Source: an uncultured Caryophanales bacterium (GTDB lineage: Bacteria; Bacillota_I; Bacilli_A; RFN20; CAG-826). From it: a stretch of 64,000 nt of DNA. The DNA lies in contig CALELS010000017.1 in the NCBI GenBank assembly GCA_937902735.1, positions 46,428-110,427 of the forward strand, in the 5' to 3' direction. The translations under genes were made by a program, and so were the position numbers. Shown here piece after piece: positions 8,888-17,941 of this stretch (position 1 is its first letter; each line of letters opens with the position of its first letter). The notes under the pieces were generated by a model. It saw nothing but the letters and a program-made list of their open reading frames with translations. It was not told where the DNA came from and ran no database searches.

Positions 8888-8914
8888 TTAGCACTCGAGA
8901 TAAAAGAGTGCCAG
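8888..8914 (+). promoter_or_regulatory. Main CIRCE operator for HrcA
   Basis: TTAGCACTC, nine bases, GAGTGCCAG. The left arm is perfect and the right arm matches 7/9 of the CIRCE consensus. It lies between the -10 box and the hrcA start codon, the usual place for HrcA repression. Confidence 0.93.
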
Positions 8915-8927
8915 AAAGGAGCGATCT

Positions 8928-9980
8928 ATGACAAGAAGAGAACGCGTCTTGAAACTGATTGTTGAGCACTTTATTAAAACTGCTGAACCAGTCGGAAGTA
9001 ACACCCTTATAAATGAATATGGCTTAAATTACTCCAGTGCTACGATTCGAAGTGAAATGAATGCTCTTGAACAAGATGGATTACTCGAAAAAACTCATAC
9101 TTCAAGTGGTAGAGTCCCTTCCTCTAAGGGATATCGTTATTATATCGAAAACCTTCGTGAAAGAAGTGTTGACGAAGAATTCCGTTATCGCGTAACTCAA
9201 GTCTTAAATGAAAAAAGACAATCAGTCGATGAGGTAATTAAACAATCTTGTGAAATCTTATCCGAAATGACATCTCTTGCTTCTGTCGTCCTTGGCCCTA
9301 ATGCAAATGAAGAAAAACTCGTAAGTGTCCAAATTATTCCAATTTCAAATAATTCCGCTACATGTGTCTTCATTACAAACCAAGGTTATGTAGAAAACAA
9401 AACATTCATCTTTGATGAGAAATACAAAACAGAAGATATTGTTAACTGTGTCAAACTCCTCAATGATCGATTAGGTGGAACATCTATTGCAGAACTCATT
9501 CCAAAGATGGAAGCCATCAAACCATTACTTAGTGAATATGTAATTGGTCAAGATGTAATCTACCAGGCAATGCTTGAAGCATTCATGGGATTTGCAAAAG
9601 AAAGATTATCTACCTATGGTAAAGGTGAGTTATTCGAACAACCAGAATTTGCAAATGATGCTCAAAAGATTAAAAAGCTCCTTGAATTATTAGAAAATCC
9701 TGAAGTCATTAAAGAGGTTGTGACTAAAGGAGGGGGAGACCTAAACGAAGATATCACTATCCATATCGGTGGTGAATCTCCTGTAGACGATGATGTCTCA
9801 ATTGTCTCAGCAAAAATTGTTCTTCCAAACGACAAAGAAGGAAACATCGCAATCGTTGGTCCAAAACGTATGGATTATGATCGCGTTGTCTCTAATATGC
9901 AATATCTAATTCAAGAATTAGATAAATACTTCGAATCCATCTCGAAGAGAAAGGATAAAAATGAAGGAAAAGAAAACTAA
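8928..9980 (+). CDS. hrcA: Heat-inducible transcription repressor HrcA
   Basis: HrcA binds CIRCE and represses the chaperone genes; its folding depends on the GroE chaperonin in studied species. The N-terminal winged helix begins MTRRERVLKLIVEHFIKTAEPVGS and continues with SSATIRSEMNALEQDGLLEKTHTSSGRVPS, the family hallmark. At 350 residues it is full length. It has an AAAGGAG site and is first in the operon with two operators upstream, so it is probably autoregulated. Its end overlaps grpE by 20 bases. Confidence 0.97.
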   Translation: MTRRERVLKLIVEHFIKTAEPVGSNTLINEYGLNYSSATIRSEMNALEQDGLLEKTHTSSGRVPSSKGYRYYIENLRERSVDEEFRYRVTQVLNEKRQSVDEVIKQSCEILSEMTSLASVVLGPNANEEKLVSVQIIPISNNSATCVFITNQGYVENKTFIFDEKYKTEDIVNCVKLLNDRLGGTSIAELIPKMEAIKPLLSEYVIGQDVIYQAMLEAFMGFAKERLSTYGKGELFEQPEFANDAQKIKKLLELLENPEVIKEVVTKGGGDLNEDITIHIGGESPVDDDVSIVSAKIVLPNDKEGNIAIVGPKRMDYDRVVSNMQYLIQELDKYFESISKRKDKNEGKEN

Positions 9981-10494
9981 AGAAGAGAAAAAACTCGAGA
10001 AAGAGGAAAACGCCCTAGCTAAAGCAGAAGCCGATGCTGCTCATTGGAAAAATGAGTATTACCGTGCCTATGCTGATATGCAAAACCTTCGTAAGTTGAT
10101 TGAAAAAGATCATAAAGAAGCAATTAAATACAGAACCGAAGGTTTCATTGGAGAATTAATTCCAATATTAGATAGCTTCCACTTTGCTCTAAAAGCAGAA
10201 GCTAAATCGGAAGAAATGAAAAACTTCCTCGTCGGGTTCCAATATATATATCGAAACCTCGTTACAGTTTTGGAAAATGAAGGGGTGAGTGAAATATCTC
10301 CAGTTATTGGTAAAAAATATGATCCAACTTGTATGCAAGCCCTCGAAACAAAAGAAACTGACGGCGAGGAGAACATCATTCTTGAAGTTAAAACCTTAGG
10401 GTATAAACTTCACGACCACCTTGTGAGACCTGCTATCGTGGTTGTCTCAAAAAATAAAAAAGAAGAAGCACCAACTGAAGAGGTTGATGCATAA
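9961..10494 (+). CDS. grpE: GrpE, nucleotide exchange factor of DnaK
   Basis: GrpE releases ADP from DnaK. The 177 residues begin with a highly charged segment forming the long coiled-coil helix (about residues 1-60), followed by the conserved dimer part and the C-terminal beta domain with DHLVRPAIVVVSK. The start lies inside hrcA with an AAAGGA site, so the two are probably translationally coupled. The dnaK gene follows 14 bases later. Confidence 0.95.
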   Translation: MKEKKTKEEKKLEKEENALAKAEADAAHWKNEYYRAYADMQNLRKLIEKDHKEAIKYRTEGFIGELIPILDSFHFALKAEAKSEEMKNFLVGFQYIYRNLVTVLENEGVSEISPVIGKKYDPTCMQALETKETDGEENIILEVKTLGYKLHDHLVRPAIVVVSKNKKEEAPTEEVDA

Positions 10495-10508
10495 GGAGGA
10501 AAATTATT

Positions 10509-12323
10509 ATGGCAAAAGAAATTATTCTTGGTATCGACCTTGGTACCACAAACTCAGTTGTAAGCTATCTCCAAGCAGATGGCACTGTTAAAGTTATTCC
10601 AAACCCAGAAGGCACAATGACTACACCTTCGGTTGTAGCTTTCAAGGCTTCTGGTGAGGAAATTGTTGGTAATGCTGCAAAACGTCAAGCAATTACTAAC
10701 CCAGATACTGTCTCATCCATTAAACGTAAAATGGGTAGTGCAGAAAAAGTTCATATTGGATGCATTAAAAAGGATTTAACTCCTCAAGAAGTATCCGCTA
10801 AAGTTCTCGCATATATGAAGAAATATGCTGAAGAAAATATCGGTCAAAAAGTTCAAAAAGCCGTTATTACTGTTCCAGCATACTTCAACGATGCTCAAAG
10901 ACAAGCTACCAAAGATGCTGGTCAAATTGCTGGGCTTGATGTTGTTCGTATTATTAATGAACCAACTGCAGCTGCACTTGCATATGGTCTAGATAAAGAA
11001 AAAACCGAAAAGATTCTTGTTTATGACCTTGGTGGTGGTACATTCGATGTTTCTATCCTTGAAATTGGTGATGGTACTTTCGAAGTTATCTCAACTGCTG
11101 GTGATAACAAACTCGGTGGTGATGACTGGGATAGAGTCGTTGCTGACTGGATCAAAGCTCAAATCAAGATTGAACACGGTCTAGATATTAACGATAAAAT
11201 GGCTGAACAACGTTTTATTGACGCTGCTGAAAAAGCCAAAATTGAACTTTCAAGTTCACTTCAAACAACCATTTCACTTCCATTCATTGCAATGTCTGCT
11301 AATGGTCCTGTCAACTTCGAAACAACTCTTACAAGAGCTAAATTCCAAGATATGACCAAACATTTATTAGCTCGTACTGAAGAACCAGTTCGTCGTGCAT
11401 TAAGCGATGCTGGACTTAAAGCAAGTGATCTTAACCAAGTCTTATTAATTGGTGGATCCATTCGTATGCCAGCTGTTCAAGAATTAGTTAAGAAATTAAC
11501 TGGTAAGACACCAAACTTATCTGTTAACCCAGATGAAGCTGTCTCCATTGGTGCCGCTATTCAAGGTGGTGTTGTCAGTGGTGACATCAAAGATGTCGTC
11601 CTTCTTGACGTCACTCCATTAACCTTAGGTATTGAAACATTAGGTGGAGTTATGACCGCTCTTATCAGTCGTAACACAACAATTCCAACTACCAAGAGTC
11701 AAATCTTCTCAACTGCTGCTGATAATCAACCTGCAGTTGACATTATGGTTTACCAAGGTGAACGTCCAATGGCTGCTCAAAACAAACTTCTTGGACACTT
11801 CCAATTAACTGGTATTAGACCAGCTCGTAGAGGCGAACCACGTATTGAAGTTACATTCAATATCGATGTTAATGGTATTGTTAAAGTTACTGCTAAAGAT
11901 CTTGACACTCAAAAAGAACAAGAACTTGTTATCTCTGGTAACAATGGTCTTTCTAAAGAAGAAATTGATCGTATGGTTCGTGAAGCTGAAGAAAATGCTG
12001 AAGCCGATAACAAACGTAAAGAAGAAGTTGAGCTTAAAAACAAAGCTGAACAATATATCAACGAAATTGATCGTTCTTTACAAGAAAAAGGTGATAGCTT
12101 AGATCCTGCTCAAAAAGAACAAACCCAAAAAGTTAGAGATGAACTTAAAACAGCTTTAGACAACAACGATATCGAAACACTTAGAAGCAAAATTGGTGAA
12201 CTCGAAAAAGTCGCAGCGATGATGGCTGGTGCTCAAGCGAATCCAAATAACGCTGGAGCAACTGCTGAGGGTCAAGAAACTGCTGATGATGTTGTCGATG
12301 CAGATTCTACCGAAAAGAACTAA
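10509..12323 (+). CDS. dnaK: Chaperone protein DnaK (Hsp70)
   Basis: An ATP-driven chaperone, 604 residues. The nucleotide-binding domain starts GIDLGTTNS (about 8-16), contains YDLGGGTFDVS and the IGGSIRMP motif, and is followed by the substrate-binding domain with VTPLTLGIET and a helical lid ending in a Gly/Ala/Glu-rich tail. A strong AAGGAGG site precedes the ATG. Expression should be induced when HrcA loses its grip on the two CIRCE sites. Confidence 0.99.
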   Translation: MAKEIILGIDLGTTNSVVSYLQADGTVKVIPNPEGTMTTPSVVAFKASGEEIVGNAAKRQAITNPDTVSSIKRKMGSAEKVHIGCIKKDLTPQEVSAKVLAYMKKYAEENIGQKVQKAVITVPAYFNDAQRQATKDAGQIAGLDVVRIINEPTAAALAYGLDKEKTEKILVYDLGGGTFDVSILEIGDGTFEVISTAGDNKLGGDDWDRVVADWIKAQIKIEHGLDINDKMAEQRFIDAAEKAKIELSSSLQTTISLPFIAMSANGPVNFETTLTRAKFQDMTKHLLARTEEPVRRALSDAGLKASDLNQVLLIGGSIRMPAVQELVKKLTGKTPNLSVNPDEAVSIGAAIQGGVVSGDIKDVVLLDVTPLTLGIETLGGVMTALISRNTTIPTTKSQIFSTAADNQPAVDIMVYQGERPMAAQNKLLGHFQLTGIRPARRGEPRIEVTFNIDVNGIVKVTAKDLDTQKEQELVISGNNGLSKEEIDRMVREAEENAEADNKRKEEVELKNKAEQYINEIDRSLQEKGDSLDPAQKEQTQKVRDELKTALDNNDIETLRSKIGELEKVAAMMAGAQANPNNAGATAEGQETADDVVDADSTEKN

Positions 12324-12364
12324 TTACATAAAGTAATTAAAATGGGCCATGCAAGTCATGGCCC
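12321..12364 (+). promoter_or_regulatory. Two hairpins in the dnaK-dnaJ gap
   Basis: The first hairpin (12321-12339) pairs TAATTAC with GTAATTA and includes the dnaK stop codon. The second (12344-12364) pairs GGGCCATG with CATGGCCC around a five-base loop. No T-run follows the second, so it is not a standard terminator. It more likely stabilises or processes the mRNA and so separates DnaK and DnaJ levels. Confidence 0.6.
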
Positions 12365-12393
12365 TTAAGTAGTTAAATTAGAAAGGAGAAGGT

Positions 12394-13530
12394 ATGGCCA
12401 AACGCGATTTTTATGAAGTACTTGGTGTAAATAAGTCAGCTTCAAAAGATGAGATTAAATCTGCTTATCGTAAATTAGCTAAAAAATACCACCCAGATAT
12501 AAATAAAGAACCAGGCGCAGAAGAGAAATTTAAAGAAGTTCAAGAAGCCTATGATGTTTTATACGACGATCAAAAACGTCAAATGTATGATCAATTTGGT
12601 ATGGCTGCTTTTGAACAAGGTGCATCCACTGGTGGACAAGGAAATCCATTCCAAGGTGGCGGCTTCTCATCCCAAGGTTTTGGTGATATCAATTTAGGCG
12701 ATATATTTGGTTCCTTCTTCGGTGGAGGACAAAGACAAAGAAGAAATACTGGTCCACAAAGAGGCGACGATTCACTCTTAAGAGTGCGTATCGGCTTTAT
12801 GGACGCAATTTTAGGCAAAAAGATTGTTGTTCCTGTACAATATGATGAAACTTGTGAAAAGTGTCATGGTACTGGTGCGAAATCTCCTGAAGATATACAT
12901 ACTTGTTCAAGATGTGGTGGAACTGGTTACATAAGAACTACCCAAAGAACATTATTTGGTATGATGGAAAATCAATCACCATGTCCAGATTGTGGTGGAA
13001 CAGGAAAGATCGTTGCTAATAAATGTCCAGATTGTAATGGCAAAGGCTTCAAGCATGTTAAACGTGATGTTGAAGTTAATGTTCCTGCTGGTATTAACGC
13101 TGGCCAACAAATTCGCCTTAAAGGAAAAGGTGGAAGAGGTACTCAGGGTGGTGAAAATGGTGATTTGTATCTTGAAATCATCATTAACCCACACGATTTC
13201 TTTAAACGTGATGGAAACGATATTCATTTAGATGTACCACTTAGTTTCGTTGATGTGACTCTTGGTACAACTATAGTTGTTCCTACTGTTTATGGAGATG
13301 TTGAGGTTAAGGTGCCTGAAGGTAGTCAACCAAACTCAATACTTCGTTTGAAAGGACGCGGTATCAAAGATATGAGAAAAGGCACTCCTGGTGATATGTA
13401 TCTCCATCTTGTTGTTGAAACACAAACAAAGATTTCTAAAGAACAAAGGAAGATTCTTGAAGATTATAAAAATACCATTAAGAGTGGTGATAGTACTTAC
13501 GAGCAATTCAAAAAACGCTTCCGTAAGTGA
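12394..13530 (+). CDS. dnaJ: Chaperone protein DnaJ (Hsp40)
   Basis: DnaJ loads substrates on DnaK and stimulates its ATPase. The 378 residues show the J domain with HPD (YHPDINKEPG, about residues 33-42), a Gly/Phe-rich linker (GGFSSQGFG...), four CxxCxGxG zinc motifs (about 151-220) and the C-terminal peptide-binding domains. It has a strong AAAGGAGAAGG site. It is the last gene of the heat-shock operon and is followed by a strong terminator. Confidence 0.98.
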   Translation: MAKRDFYEVLGVNKSASKDEIKSAYRKLAKKYHPDINKEPGAEEKFKEVQEAYDVLYDDQKRQMYDQFGMAAFEQGASTGGQGNPFQGGGFSSQGFGDINLGDIFGSFFGGGQRQRRNTGPQRGDDSLLRVRIGFMDAILGKKIVVPVQYDETCEKCHGTGAKSPEDIHTCSRCGGTGYIRTTQRTLFGMMENQSPCPDCGGTGKIVANKCPDCNGKGFKHVKRDVEVNVPAGINAGQQIRLKGKGGRGTQGGENGDLYLEIIINPHDFFKRDGNDIHLDVPLSFVDVTLGTTIVVPTVYGDVEVKVPEGSQPNSILRLKGRGIKDMRKGTPGDMYLHLVVETQTKISKEQRKILEDYKNTIKSGDSTYEQFKKRFRK

Positions 13531-13549
13531 AATATTTCTCAAACATTTT

Positions 13550-13570
13550 AGGCGGTTTTAACCGCCTTTT
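13550..13570 (+). terminator. Intrinsic terminator of the heat-shock operon
   Basis: AGGCGGTT pairs with AACCGCCT (13550-13567), followed by TTTT, 20 bases after the dnaJ stop. Confidence 0.85.
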
Positions 13571-13716
13571 AATTTATAGGAAGTCGTGCGGATTTGATTG
13601 TTTTATAAATTGTGATTTGAAATTGTGAGAAATAATTCACACTCTTTTGAGAATTATATCTTCTATTTTGAAGATAGTATGGAAAAGTCGTTTTATAATG
13701 TTATACTACTTGCGAT

Positions 13717-14154
13717 ATGAAATGTAGACACTGTGGTGAAAGCATCTCTAGACTCGACAAAGATATTTGTCCATTTTGTGGCGGACTAAAACCTTTGGAA
13801 GGCGAGAATGATCAGACACAAGATATTACGAAAGTAATTCAAACGGTAGAAGTCGAGAATAAAATCGAAAAACCTAAATATCGTTTAATCGCTTTCTTTC
13901 TTGAATTCTTTCTCGGTTTCTTGGGAATTGATAGTTTCTATCTAGGTAAATGGAAAAGAGCCTTAATTATTATTGGAATCACTTTAGTGATTGTTGCTGG
14001 TGGTGGCTTATTATTATTCTTTGTTGGTAATATGCATAATGCTTGGGCTTTTGTAATACCACTAGTTGTTATTATTGTTGGTCATATTACCTTCAGTCTA
14101 AATTATTTATTTAGACATGATATAAAAGATAGCAAAGGAGTATTTCTAAAATAA
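13717..14154 (+). CDS. Zinc-ribbon and TM2-domain membrane protein
   Basis: 145 residues. Cys3, Cys6, Cys18 and Cys21 form a small zinc ribbon (CRHC...CPFC). Two membrane helices follow, first with the TM2 pattern (LIAFFLEFFLGFLGIDSFYLGKW, about 57-80) and then one long hydrophobic stretch; a further segment lies near residues 108-130. The biochemical role of TM2 proteins is not established. There is no Shine-Dalgarno; TATAAT (13694-13699) and TATACT (13702-13707) lie just before the ATG, so the mRNA may be nearly leaderless. It ends by overlapping rsmE by one base. Confidence 0.85.
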   Translation: MKCRHCGESISRLDKDICPFCGGLKPLEGENDQTQDITKVIQTVEVENKIEKPKYRLIAFFLEFFLGFLGIDSFYLGKWKRALIIIGITLVIVAGGGLLLFFVGNMHNAWAFVIPLVVIIVGHITFSLNYLFRHDIKDSKGVFLK

Positions 14155-14879
14155 TGGAAAGACAAAGATATTTTGGTCAAATTATTGAAAAATCAGCTAT
14201 TTTAAGTGACGATGATATTTTTCATTGCGTTCGCGTAATGAGAATGAGAGTCGGTGAGGAACTCGAAGTAGTTTGTGATAACCAAGCTTTTCTTGGAGTA
14301 GTAAAGTCGATTAAACCATTTCAAGTCGACATTCTTGGCAAACTTAAAGAAAAAAGAGAACTTCCAAACGAAATTATTCTAGTTGTCTCGCTTTTGAAAG
14401 GAGATAAGTTAGATTTTGTTTTACAAAAAGCTACTGAACTTGGTGTTTCGGAAATAGTCCTTTGTCAATCTAAACGTTCAATTCTTCGTCTTAAAGACGT
14501 TCAAAAAGAAGCTAAACTCAATCGCTTTCAACGCATTTTAAAAGAAGCTAGCGAACAATCTAAACGTTTAAGAATACCAGAATTATATAGAATCATTCCA
14601 TTTGAGGATATTGATGATATCAATGCCGATGTAAAAATGATTGCCTATGAGGAAGTTGCTGGTGAAACAAAATCGTTTAACGAACAACTCAAATCACTTG
14701 AAAAAGGACAGAGACTTGTAATCGTGATTGGCCCTGAAGGTGGTTTTGAAGAAGATGAAATAATTTATGCTAAGGCAAAAGGATTTACTCCAGTTTCTCT
14801 TGGTAGAAGAATTCTTCGTGCTGAAACAGCTTCATTATACGCTTTAAGCGTAATTTCTAATTATCTTGAGAGAAAATAA
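14154..14879 (+). CDS. rsmE: 16S rRNA (uracil1498-N3)-methyltransferase
   Basis: RsmE methylates U1498 of 16S rRNA with S-adenosylmethionine. The 241 residues contain the SPOUT knot motifs IGPEGGFEEDE (about 192-202) and LGRRILRAETASLYALSVI near the C-terminus, both diagnostic. The start codon overlaps the stop of the TM2 gene (TAATG), and its own stop overlaps the next ATG in the same way. Confidence 0.95.
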   Translation: MERQRYFGQIIEKSAILSDDDIFHCVRVMRMRVGEELEVVCDNQAFLGVVKSIKPFQVDILGKLKEKRELPNEIILVVSLLKGDKLDFVLQKATELGVSEIVLCQSKRSILRLKDVQKEAKLNRFQRILKEASEQSKRLRIPELYRIIPFEDIDDINADVKMIAYEEVAGETKSFNEQLKSLEKGQRLVIVIGPEGGFEEDEIIYAKAKGFTPVSLGRRILRAETASLYALSVISNYLERK

Positions 14880-15661
14880 TGACTTTATTTGAGATTCTTG
14901 AAAGAAAACAAAAACGAATTAATTATCGTAAAAGCGAAGATTATTTTTATTTCGAAGAGAATCGTCAATTGCTTCCGAATATTGAAATGTATCGTTTTTT
15001 ATTCACGCCAAAAAATGAATTTGATGTGATAAGAGCAAACATTGTTATTCGTGCTTTGAAAAACAAAGCAGTCTTAGATGACACAATCGAATATGCTTAT
15101 CATGGCTCAATGATGAATACTAGCGACGCTATGAATTTTATTCATGAAAGAATGACTGGACTTCCATACATTCAAGAAGGGGATAACAAGATTTATATTC
15201 CAATTTTCTCAAAAGCTATTAATACACTTTATTATCAAGATTATGGGCGCCTTCTAAAAGCTCCTTACAATCTTTTATTTACTGAATTTGCTAGTTCATG
15301 TATTGATCCATTCGAGACCTATTCATTTTCGCTTTATGATTCGATGTTTACAAAGTTAATTACGGTTTACCGTAATGATGATATTCTTGTCGCGTATCAT
15401 TACGATTTCCATTCTCTTTATATCATTAATGATCAAGGTAGATTAGACGCTAAAATAGCTTTATTTGATCGCTATATTCGTAAACCAGTGACAAATCATA
15501 TTATTGACCGTATTAAACCAGTAATAGAAGCTTATCTTAATGATGATCGTAAAGCTTTCTTGCTCGCTTTAGCGGAGAATGATTTAGTATCTTGGAAACT
15601 CATTAACGAAATCAAGAAAAGTGATGAGAAAAAAGAGAAAAAGCAAAATAGAAGAAAATGA
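14879..15661 (+). CDS. Conserved-looking protein of unknown function
   Basis: 260 residues, soluble, no signal peptide or membrane segment, ending in a very basic tail (KKSDEKKEKKQNRRK). It is rich in Tyr and Phe, with stretches such as YHYDFHSLYIINDQG. I do not recognise the family. It is tightly locked between two RNA modification genes, overlapping rsmE by one base and mtaB by four (ATGA). That makes it a genuine gene of this operon and makes an RNA-related role possible, by context only. Confidence 0.75.
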   Translation: MTLFEILERKQKRINYRKSEDYFYFEENRQLLPNIEMYRFLFTPKNEFDVIRANIVIRALKNKAVLDDTIEYAYHGSMMNTSDAMNFIHERMTGLPYIQEGDNKIYIPIFSKAINTLYYQDYGRLLKAPYNLLFTEFASSCIDPFETYSFSLYDSMFTKLITVYRNDDILVAYHYDFHSLYIINDQGRLDAKIALFDRYIRKPVTNHIIDRIKPVIEAYLNDDRKAFLLALAENDLVSWKLINEIKKSDEKKEKKQNRRK

Positions 15662-16908
15662 AATTTTTAACCGTTTCACTTGGATGTAAAGTTAACTCCT
15701 ATGAGAATGCATCCCTTAGGGAAATTTTTATATCTAAGGGTTATATTCCATCAAAAAGTAAACCAGACATTGTCGTTATAAATACATGCTCAGTTACATC
15801 AATTGCTGATCAAAAATCTCGCCAGATTATTCGTAGATATAGAAAAAGATTTCCTAACGCTATATTAGTTACAATGGGATGCTTTAGTCAAAAGAATGCG
15901 CTGGTTGCTAAAAATTGTGGTTCAGATATTGTTGTTGGAACAACATCTAGAAACAAAATCCCTCAATATATCGAAACTTTTATTTCTAATAAAAAACCAA
16001 TCATTGATATTAATGAAGATGTAAGACATTTGACTTATGAATCGTTTGGTTCTTTTGCCCTTCCTGATTCAACAAGAGCGTATATAAAGATTGAAGATGG
16101 ATGTAATAATTTCTGTACTTATTGCACAATTCCTTACACTAGAGGTAAAGCAAGAAGTAGAGACAAAGATGAAATAATTTCTGAAATAAAATTTCTCATA
16201 TCTAAAGGTTATAAAGAGTTTGTTTTAACTGGAATTCATACTGCTCATTATGGGGTAGACCTTAAAGGAATCACTTTTAGTGACTTGGTAGAAGAAATCC
16301 TTAATATTGCAGGATTATACCGTCTAAGAATATCTTCAATTGAAGAGAGTGAAATTGATGATAAATTAATCTCACTTTTTGAAAAATATGATAATTTAGC
16401 AAGTCATCTTCATATGCCTTTACAATCTGGATCATCTACGACACTTAAGGCAATGGGAAGAAAATACAATGTTGATGATTACATCAAGAAAGTTGAAAGA
16501 ATTAGAAAAGTAAGACCTGATATTGCAATCACAACAGATGTGATAGTGGGCTTTCCAAATGAAAGTGAAGAAGATTTTTTAGATACATTTAATTTTATTA
16601 AAAAGGTTAATTTCAGTGAGCTTCATGTTTTTCCCTTCTCTGCTAGGGAGGGAACAAAAGCTTATTTAATGGATAATCAAGTTGATAGTGAAACAAAATC
16701 TAATCGTGTTTCGCGTTTAATAAAATTAAGTGATGAATTAAATGAAAAATATCGTCAAAAATTTATTGGACAAGAACTAGAAGTCATACTCGAAGAAAGA
16801 AATAGATTTACAAACAAACTATCGGGATTCACATCTAATTATCTTAAATTAAGTGTTGATTTACCAGATGAATACATTGGAAAAATCGTAAAAATTAAAG
16901 TCGAATAA
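15658..16908 (+). CDS. mtaB: tRNA t6A37 methylthiotransferase MtaB
   Basis: MtaB converts t6A37 of ANN-decoding tRNAs to ms2t6A using two iron-sulfur clusters. The N-terminal MTTase domain begins MKFLTVSLGCKVNSYE (the SLGCKVN motif separates MtaB from MiaB), with Cys45 and Cys79 region motifs NTCSV and MGCF. The radical SAM motif is EDGCNNFCTYCTIPYTRG, and a C-terminal TRAM-like segment ends the 416 residues. Confidence 0.95.
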   Translation: MKFLTVSLGCKVNSYENASLREIFISKGYIPSKSKPDIVVINTCSVTSIADQKSRQIIRRYRKRFPNAILVTMGCFSQKNALVAKNCGSDIVVGTTSRNKIPQYIETFISNKKPIIDINEDVRHLTYESFGSFALPDSTRAYIKIEDGCNNFCTYCTIPYTRGKARSRDKDEIISEIKFLISKGYKEFVLTGIHTAHYGVDLKGITFSDLVEEILNIAGLYRLRISSIEESEIDDKLISLFEKYDNLASHLHMPLQSGSSTTLKAMGRKYNVDDYIKKVERIRKVRPDIAITTDVIVGFPNESEEDFLDTFNFIKKVNFSELHVFPFSAREGTKAYLMDNQVDSETKSNRVSRLIKLSDELNEKYRQKFIGQELEVILEERNRFTNKLSGFTSNYLKLSVDLPDEYIGKIVKIKVE

Positions 16909-16952
16909 ATCGATATAAATACATAAATCTTTGAACATTGTATTAATTTTGT

Positions 16953-16980
16953 TTGACTATTTTACACCTACATATATAAT
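16953..16980 (+). promoter_or_regulatory. Promoter of rpmF
   Basis: TTGACT (16953-16958), a 16-base spacer and a perfect TATAAT (16975-16980), followed by a 41-base leader with GGGAGGT before rpmF. Confidence 0.8.
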
Positions 16981-17021
16981 AGTTAGCGTTTTCTAAAGAA
17001 AATTTAGGGAGGTATAAGAAT

Positions 17022-17210
17022 ATGGCAGTCCCATTCAGAAGAACTTCAAAAACCCGTAAAAGAATGAGAAGAACTCATTTTAAATTAGCCGTTTCTGGCT
17101 TAGTTAAATGCCCAAATTGTGGTGCAACAATTCGCGCTCATAACGTTTGTCCAGAATGTGGTTTCTATAACGGTAAAGAAGTAGTTAAAGTCCAAAAGGC
17201 TGAGAAATAA
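17022..17210 (+). CDS. rpmF: Ribosomal protein bL32, zinc form
   Basis: 62 residues starting MAVPFRRTSKTRKRMRRTHFK, the bL32 signature. CPNCG and CPECG provide four cysteines, so this is the zinc-binding (C+) form. It has its own strong promoter and a GGGAGGT site. In many Firmicutes rpmF follows yceD; here it follows mtaB and precedes deoC. Confidence 0.97.
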   Translation: MAVPFRRTSKTRKRMRRTHFKLAVSGLVKCPNCGATIRAHNVCPECGFYNGKEVVKVQKAEK

Positions 17211-17258
17211 TTAATTTCTAGATTAAAATAAGGTACAATTTCTCTTAGAGGTATAAAA

Positions 17259-17903
17259 ATGGAAATTAATCGTTTAATTGATCACACATTGCTCAAAGCT
17301 GATGCATCCGTTGATGCTATTAAAAAGCTTTGTGAAGAAGCTCGCGAATACGAATTCGCTAGTGTATGCGTCAACCCTGGCTTTGTCCCACTTGCTCATT
17401 CCTTATTAAAAGGAAGCATTGTCAAAACATGCACAGTTGTTGGTTTCCCACTTGGAGCAACACTCCCAGAAGCCAAAAAACTTGAAGCTATGCTTGCTGT
17501 TGATAATGGTGCAGACGAAGTTGATATGGTCATTAATGTTTCAATGGCGAAAGAACACGATTATAAATACGTCGAAGATGAAATCAGATTAGTTAAAGAA
17601 GGCTGCAAAGGCCGTCTACTAAAAGTAATTCTTGAAACTTGCTTGCTTACTGACGATGAAATCGTCGAAACATGTAAGTGTGCAAAAAGAGCTGGTGCTG
17701 ACTTTGTCAAAACAAGTACTGGTTTCTCAAAAGGTGGCGCAACAGTCCACGCTGTAGAAATCATGAGACAAACAGTTGGTGAAGCTCTTGGTGTTAAAGC
17801 AAGTGGTGGAATTCATAACCGTGAAGAAGCAATGGCTATGGTTAAAGCTGGTGCTAATCGTATCGGTGCATCCGCAGGTATTGCAATCGTCAAAGGTGAA
17901 TAA
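17259..17903 (+). CDS. deoC: Deoxyribose-phosphate aldolase
   Basis: DeoC splits 2-deoxyribose 5-phosphate into acetaldehyde and glyceraldehyde 3-phosphate in nucleoside catabolism. The 214 residues form the TIM-barrel class I aldolase with Asp89 (EVDMVIN), Schiff-base Lys151 (FVKTSTGFS) and Lys180 (VKASGGI). It works with the products of deoB (46.1 kb) and cdd (19.9 kb), which lie elsewhere in the window rather than in one operon. A GAGGT site precedes the ATG; a TACAAT at 17234 may be a weak promoter. Confidence 0.97.
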   Translation: MEINRLIDHTLLKADASVDAIKKLCEEAREYEFASVCVNPGFVPLAHSLLKGSIVKTCTVVGFPLGATLPEAKKLEAMLAVDNGADEVDMVINVSMAKEHDYKYVEDEIRLVKEGCKGRLLKVILETCLLTDDEIVETCKCAKRAGADFVKTSTGFSKGGATVHAVEIMRQTVGEALGVKASGGIHNREEAMAMVKAGANRIGASAGIAIVKGE

Positions 17904-17941
17904 TTTACTTACGTAACTTACGTACGAAAGGAGATGAAAAC

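Noticed and set aside
11805..12102. Low-complexity reading frames inside dnaK, both strands
   Set aside because: They are shadows of the dnaK C-terminal coding sequence, with no start signal.
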